Assembly: GCA_009929615.1 (NCBI GenBank)
Contig: SAAB01000025.1
Location: 1-45,236, forward strand
Source: Clostridia bacterium
Lineage (GTDB): Bacteria > Bacillota > Clostridia > Lachnospirales > Lachnospiraceae
Length of the DNA: 45,236 nt
Direction: 5' to 3'
Shown: piece after piece, positions 41,732 through 45,236 of the stretch
Layout: every line of letters starts with the position of its first letter
Position numbering within the stretch: position 1 is the first letter of the stretch
The notes under the pieces: generated by a model
Databases searched by the model: none
What the model was told of the DNA's origin: nothing
What the model saw: only the letters and a program-made list of their open reading frames with translations
Made by a program: the position numbers and the translations under genes

Positions 41732-44530
41732 TTATGACTCATCTCTGCTTTTTACACAGTATTTCACCAGTGTCTGATACAATAATTCCGGCTCTACCGG
41801 TTTCGCCAGGTGGGCATTCATTCCTGCCCGTAAAGAGGCTTCTCTGTCTTCCGCAAAAGCATTTGCCGTCATTGCGATAATCGGTATCGAAGCAGCGTCA
41901 CCCTTTTTCTGACTTCGAATAGCTTTCGCACTCTCCAAGCCATTCATAACCGGCATTCGGATATCCATAAGAACAGCATCATAATACCCTTCCGGCTGCT
42001 GCTGGTACTGCTCAAGACATTCCTTACCATTCTGGGTACAATCCACCAGCATCTTCTTATTCTCCAACAGTTTGATAACCAGTTTCTGATTTAACAAATG
42101 GTCTTCCGCTACCAGAATCCGCTTTCCTTCCAACAACTCTACGAAGTTTCCCATGTCTTCAATTGGATCTTCAACAGCTGCATCACCGCCAGTTTTAACC
42201 TGAATATCAACAATAAACTCTGTTCCAATACCAACCTCGCTGTGGCAGACAATCTGTCCTTCCATTAAATCCACCATTCGCTTTACAATGGCCAGCCCAA
42301 GTCCCGTTCCCGGCTCCGCAATGACATTCAGCACATTTTCCTGCTCAAAAGCTTCATACATGCGCTCCTGAAACTCCTGCGTCATTCCGATTCCGTTATC
42401 CCGTACAACAAAGGTAAAATGTATGGTATCTGTATTTTGTTTTTCGCCTTTAACGGAAAAATAAATGGTTCCTTCTTCCGGCGTAAACTTAATGGCATTA
42501 CTTAATAAATTAACAAAAACCTGTTCCAATCGCAGGGAATCCACTAAAACAACGCTGTCTTCCTCTCCCTGTACTTCGCATATAAAATGAATATGCTTGC
42601 TTTCAATTCTTTGGGCCAATACTTTTTCAATAGATTTCACCAGACTCCGCATCTGATACGGCTGTGGATTTAAAAGCATTTTCTGATTATCCATCTTACT
42701 CATATCCAGTGTGTCATTAATTAAGCCAAGAAGATACTTGCCCGAACTATACACCGTGTCATGGTATTCATTGGACTCCTCCAACGACTTACTCGTTCTG
42801 CCCAGATTAGACATACCAATAATTGCATTAAGCGGCGTCCTTAGGTCATGACTCATTCTGGAAAGAAAATCACTCTTTACTGCAAGTGCCTTCTGCAACT
42901 CAATATTTCGCCGCGTATTCACCCTGGATGTTATCAGCGATATAGTTCCAACAATTAAAAGTCCTAATATACCGGTCAGAATCAGTACTGCAGATGCCGG
43001 ATGCTCCCGTGCAAATAATTCGATTTCATTTTTCTCATTTTCTCCATCTGCTTCTGCAAAATAAGAATATAAGGTTTCTGTATCCAATGCATTTATGTAT
43101 TGATTCATTAAAATAATAAGTTTCTTATCTGTATCCTGTGAAAGAGAAAAGCCTATCTCATAGGTCTTCCCTAATGTCGGCAAAATCGTCAGATTTGCGA
43201 AAAGATCGTAGGTCGCATATTCAACACAGCTGCGTAATCCATAACCCACATCCGCTTTACCGTCTGCCACAGCAGCAACACATTCACTGGTGCTGTTAAA
43301 ATATAAAATCTCCTTACAGTCTAGTTCCTTATCCAGCTCAGAGCCTCTCAAAAGCGCTACTGTACAGTCCTTCATTTCTTTTCTGAGCGCCGCATTCTTT
43401 GAGAAAGTTACCAGTTCCACATGGGTATAGGGTTCAGAAGTTATAATTCCAAGTCTCGAATTATAGGAATCATTTACAGGTATTCCTATCACGCAATCAT
43501 AGTCCCCATCTTTGTAGAATTCACCGAAATCCTGTGATTTATCATAGATTACATAATTTATCTTAATGCCGGTTGCTCTGGCAAACCCATTCATGACAGA
43601 CACCGAGATTCCGCATAGTGCACCTTCATCATTAACAAATGCATACGGCGCACCATCTGGTATACATAACACTTTTAGTTCTTTTTGCTCCAGCAAATAT
43701 CTCTGCTGTTCCTGCGTCGGAAGAAATCCTGATGAACGGTCTGAAAAGAAACTATCATACAAGTCTGACTGATAAAACGGGAATATCTCATTAAGGGATT
43801 TAATGGCTTCGTTCAACTGAGTTGCCAGTTCTTCATTTCCTTTAGTCACTGCAAAATAAAACGGACGGGGTGCAAATTGTGCCACCTCTTTTGTTCCGTT
43901 ACAGTATCCCAAAGAAACTCTCATCATCAAGTCTGCATCCCCATTCAATAGGACCTGATACTGCTCATCCATGCTTTGACATGGCACCGTCGTATAATTT
44001 ATACCTTCCTTTTGACAAAACTCTTCCAGCTCCGCATTCCTTAAAGTTGCATTTTCAAGGACTGCAATTCGCAGACTATCCATTTCATAAAAAGAAGTTT
44101 CATTAAGTTCCCCGTTATTCTCCAATGCAGATAAAATGGTGTACACAGTTCCATAGCCGTTTTCCGGATACTCATAGGTTTCTGCAAGTGCATCGCTCTT
44201 CAGCATCATCCCCATCATATCCGCTTCACCGCTGGCAACCTTATCCATCGCCATCAAGATAGACTCATCCGCTGTCGCAGCTTCACACAGTACAAATTCA
44301 AAACGACATCTCATGAACTGAGATAGCTTCGCCAGATATTCGCTGGTATATCCATTCTGATTCTCTTCATTCTCGTTAAATGCCTGTGGGACAGCCACTA
44401 TAATTGTTTCTTCCGTGTCGCTCTGTTCATCTTCCGCGAACACGTATTTTGGTAATAACAAAAATAAAAAGCTACATATAATCGCCAAAAGAAGCTGTGT
44501 TCTTATTTGTTTTCCCCTATTTTTCATCAT
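41732..44530 (-). CDS. BvgS-like hybrid sensor histidine kinase
   Basis: 932 residues. Signal peptide or first helix (about 10-32), two tandem periplasmic-binding-protein domains (SBP_bac_3 type, about 40-255 and 285-505, with amino-acid-like ligand folds), membrane helix (about 518-540), DHp with SRMSHDLRTPLNAIIG, full HATPase (N box NLLSNAIKFTP, G1 RDNGIGM, G2 GTGLGLAIVKRM) and a C-terminal receiver with the phospho-acceptor Asp in AVLMDIRMPVMNG. Should phosphorylate its own receiver, with signal relayed via a phosphotransfer partner not visible here. The dual SBP front suggests sensing of amino acids or related solutes. Upstream gene of a two-gene operon. Confidence 0.93.
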   Translation of the reverse strand: MMKNRGKQIRTQLLLAIICSFLFLLLPKYVFAEDEQSDTEETIIVAVPQAFNENEENQNGYTSEYLAKLSQFMRCRFEFVLCEAATADESILMAMDKVASGEADMMGMMLKSDALAETYEYPENGYGTVYTILSALENNGELNETSFYEMDSLRIAVLENATLRNAELEEFCQKEGINYTTVPCQSMDEQYQVLLNGDADLMMRVSLGYCNGTKEVAQFAPRPFYFAVTKGNEELATQLNEAIKSLNEIFPFYQSDLYDSFFSDRSSGFLPTQEQQRYLLEQKELKVLCIPDGAPYAFVNDEGALCGISVSVMNGFARATGIKINYVIYDKSQDFGEFYKDGDYDCVIGIPVNDSYNSRLGIITSEPYTHVELVTFSKNAALRKEMKDCTVALLRGSELDKELDCKEILYFNSTSECVAAVADGKADVGYGLRSCVEYATYDLFANLTILPTLGKTYEIGFSLSQDTDKKLIILMNQYINALDTETLYSYFAEADGENEKNEIELFAREHPASAVLILTGILGLLIVGTISLITSRVNTRRNIELQKALAVKSDFLSRMSHDLRTPLNAIIGMSNLGRTSKSLEESNEYHDTVYSSGKYLLGLINDTLDMSKMDNQKMLLNPQPYQMRSLVKSIEKVLAQRIESKHIHFICEVQGEEDSVVLVDSLRLEQVFVNLLSNAIKFTPEEGTIYFSVKGEKQNTDTIHFTFVVRDNGIGMTQEFQERMYEAFEQENVLNVIAEPGTGLGLAIVKRMVDLMEGQIVCHSEVGIGTEFIVDIQVKTGGDAAVEDPIEDMGNFVELLEGKRILVAEDHLLNQKLVIKLLENKKMLVDCTQNGKECLEQYQQQPEGYYDAVLMDIRMPVMNGLESAKAIRSQKKGDAASIPIIAMTANAFAEDREASLRAGMNAHLAKPVEPELLYQTLVKYCVKSRDES

Positions 44531-44591
44531 ATTCCACCACGCCCCAAATCCATTTCTTATATGATACTATTCTCGCTGCTTCTTCTGATGT

Positions 44592-44620
44592 ATATAAGAC
44601 AATATTTAATCCCTATTCAA
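44592..44620 (-). promoter_or_regulatory. Promoter of the hybrid kinase operon
   Basis: On the minus strand TTGAAT, 17-bp spacer, TTATAT, about 60 bp before the ATG. The rest of 44531-44735 shows no gene. Confidence 0.45.
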
Positions 44621-44735
44621 TAATTTTAGTATATCATAAAATTAAAATTACTGCCTCTATATTTGCCTTAACGGTCAAAAGTTCCTGCCCTGAAATCATA
44701 GCTATAAACACACACTTTGTCATCCTACTTGTAAT

Positions 44736-44776
44736 AAAAAAGCATCGAACATCCAAATTTCCGAATATTCAATGCT
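44736..44776 (-). terminator. Intrinsic terminator of the tRNA-Arg locus
   Basis: On the minus strand AGCATTGAATAT pairs with ATGTTCGATGCT (G-U pairs allowed), then T6. It sits just past the tRNA-Arg 3' half, as the tRNA-Lys terminator does. Confidence 0.65.
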
Positions 44777-44782
44777 TACTAC

Positions 44783-44824
44783 TGTCCCAGAAGGGATTCG
44801 AACCCCCGGCCTTCCCCTTAGGAG
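44783..44824 (-). pseudogene. tRNA-Arg (CCT) 3' half, probable att site of a second element
   Basis: On the minus strand the anticodon loop CTCCTAA (anticodon CCT), the 3' side of the anticodon stem, T arm GGGGGTTCGAATCCC and acceptor 3' strand CTGGGAC with discriminator A are recognisable. The 5' half is missing: bases before the loop (GGCAAT) cannot pair with GGGGA. The break is at the same spot as in the tRNA-Lys repeat. It is the displaced 3' half left by an integrated element whose far end and rebuilt tRNA would lie to the right. Confidence 0.7.
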
Positions 44825-45152
44825 ATTGCCTTTTGCACCACCTCAAATGTGGCTCAAAATGCTGTATAATGCCCTTTAATACTGGGAATTTTTAATTGCG
44901 GCATTGGTGGCAAGTGTTAATGTATTACGGTACTACCTTTACACTTTTGGGTGGTTTTATGGGGTTCATATTAGCTGGCTCTTAGCAGGCAAATGTGCTT
45001 CAGAACTCGAAATGTAAAGCAAGTGCCACCTCGTTTTATTAGCTATTATATCATATTTTACGGGAAAAGTGTCGTGCGCCTTGTATTTTATTGCCTTTTC
45101 CGATAAAAATCAATAAGTCCTATGTTTTGACTACGAAAATAACCGTGAACTT
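44825..45152. other. Non-coding sequence with repeated arms, candidate element end
   Basis: No gene is seen in this 328-bp stretch. It holds several short repeats: GGTGGCAAGTG (about 44906) against AGCAAGTGCCACC (about 45019), sharing CAAGTG as a direct repeat and GGTGGCA/TGCCACC as an inverted one, and CCAC..GTGG near 44837. Such clustered arms are what integrase arm-sites look like at an element end. Pattern call only. Confidence 0.3.
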
Positions 45153-45196
45153 AAAAAAGCCTATCTCAATGACTTTAATCAATGAGATAGGCTTTT
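45153..45196. terminator. Bidirectional intrinsic terminator
   Basis: GCCTATCTCAATGA pairs with TCAATGAGATAGGC (one mismatch), with T-runs on both strands. It ends the partial minus-strand gene at the window edge. Confidence 0.8.
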
Positions 45197-45200
45197 TCGC

Positions 45201-45236
45201 TTACAAGCTTTTTGCAAGAGTTTTTAGCAGCTCTGC
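45201..45236 (-). CDS. C-terminal end of a gene truncated by the window edge
   Basis: On the minus strand an open frame reads AELLKTLAKSL and a TAA, directly followed by a strong terminator. Too short to identify. If the tRNA-Arg fragment marks an element end, this gene would belong to that element. Confidence 0.4.
   Translation of the reverse strand, partial: AELLKTLAKSL

Noticed and set aside
44783-44885. A complete tRNA-Arg, since CCCAGT appears near 44873-44880 on the minus strand and could mimic an acceptor 5' strand.
   Set aside because: There is no D arm and no pairing partner for the anticodon stem; the match is short and too far away.
44497-44895. Plus-strand open frame across the tRNA-Arg fragment.
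   Set aside because: It reads antisense through a kinase start, a terminator and the tRNA half and has no ribosome site.

Overview
The window looks like chromosome from a Gram-positive Clostridia, most likely a Lachnospiraceae-type gut commensal. This is inferred from moderately low GC, strong GGAGG ribosome sites, intrinsic terminators, tRNA genes without encoded CCA, and the gene families present (TPM-domain secretion proteins, CARDB/MacB-like ABC operons, ECF sigma with lipoproteins, KapD-type exonuclease). No species call is made.

Layout. 1-6.3 kb: yqeY, a Nudix-fold protein with a broken Nudix box, an orphan response regulator with a degenerate receiver, clpB, and pncB. 6.4-15.1 kb, minus strand: envelope genes (TPM protein, zinc-ribbon membrane protein, a membrane protein with a decayed kinase tail), a monoacylglycerol-lipase-like hydrolase, a sirtuin, glpK and a TPR protein. 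15.2-21.9 kb: a cyclophilin, tRNA-Leu(CAG), and a five-gene minus-strand operon coding an ABC ATPase, a CARDB-like surface protein, a MacB-like permease and its own two-component system. 25.6-33.6 kb: MscS channel, AI-2E-family transporter, D,D-carboxypeptidase, trmB, lipid kinase, KapD-like exonuclease and a GT2 glycosyltransferase. 33.9-44.5 kb: a PAS/GGDEF/EAL protein, an ECF sigma/anti-sigma pair between two lipoprotein genes, and a BvgS-like hybrid kinase with a small membrane protein.

The most unusual part is 22.2-25.5 kb: a compact AT-rich element of 3117 bp integrated in tRNA-Lys(CTT). It is bounded by a perfect 96-bp direct repeat that covers the 3' half of the tRNA plus its terminator. 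It carries only an HUH-type replication initiator, a tyrosine recombinase, an XRE-like regulator, a 59-residue protein, an 18-bp perfect inverted repeat around a GC-rich core, and a structured region upstream of rep. I see no capsid, relaxase, Zot-type ATPase or cargo gene. It reads as a minimal integrating rolling-circle replicon or a satellite.

At the right edge (44783-44824) lies a 3' half of tRNA-Arg(CCT). It is broken at the same anticodon-loop position and followed by non-tRNA sequence, so a second tRNA-targeting element probably starts there and runs out of the window.

All functions rest on reading motifs and context by eye. No database search was run. Promoters and operators are pattern calls.
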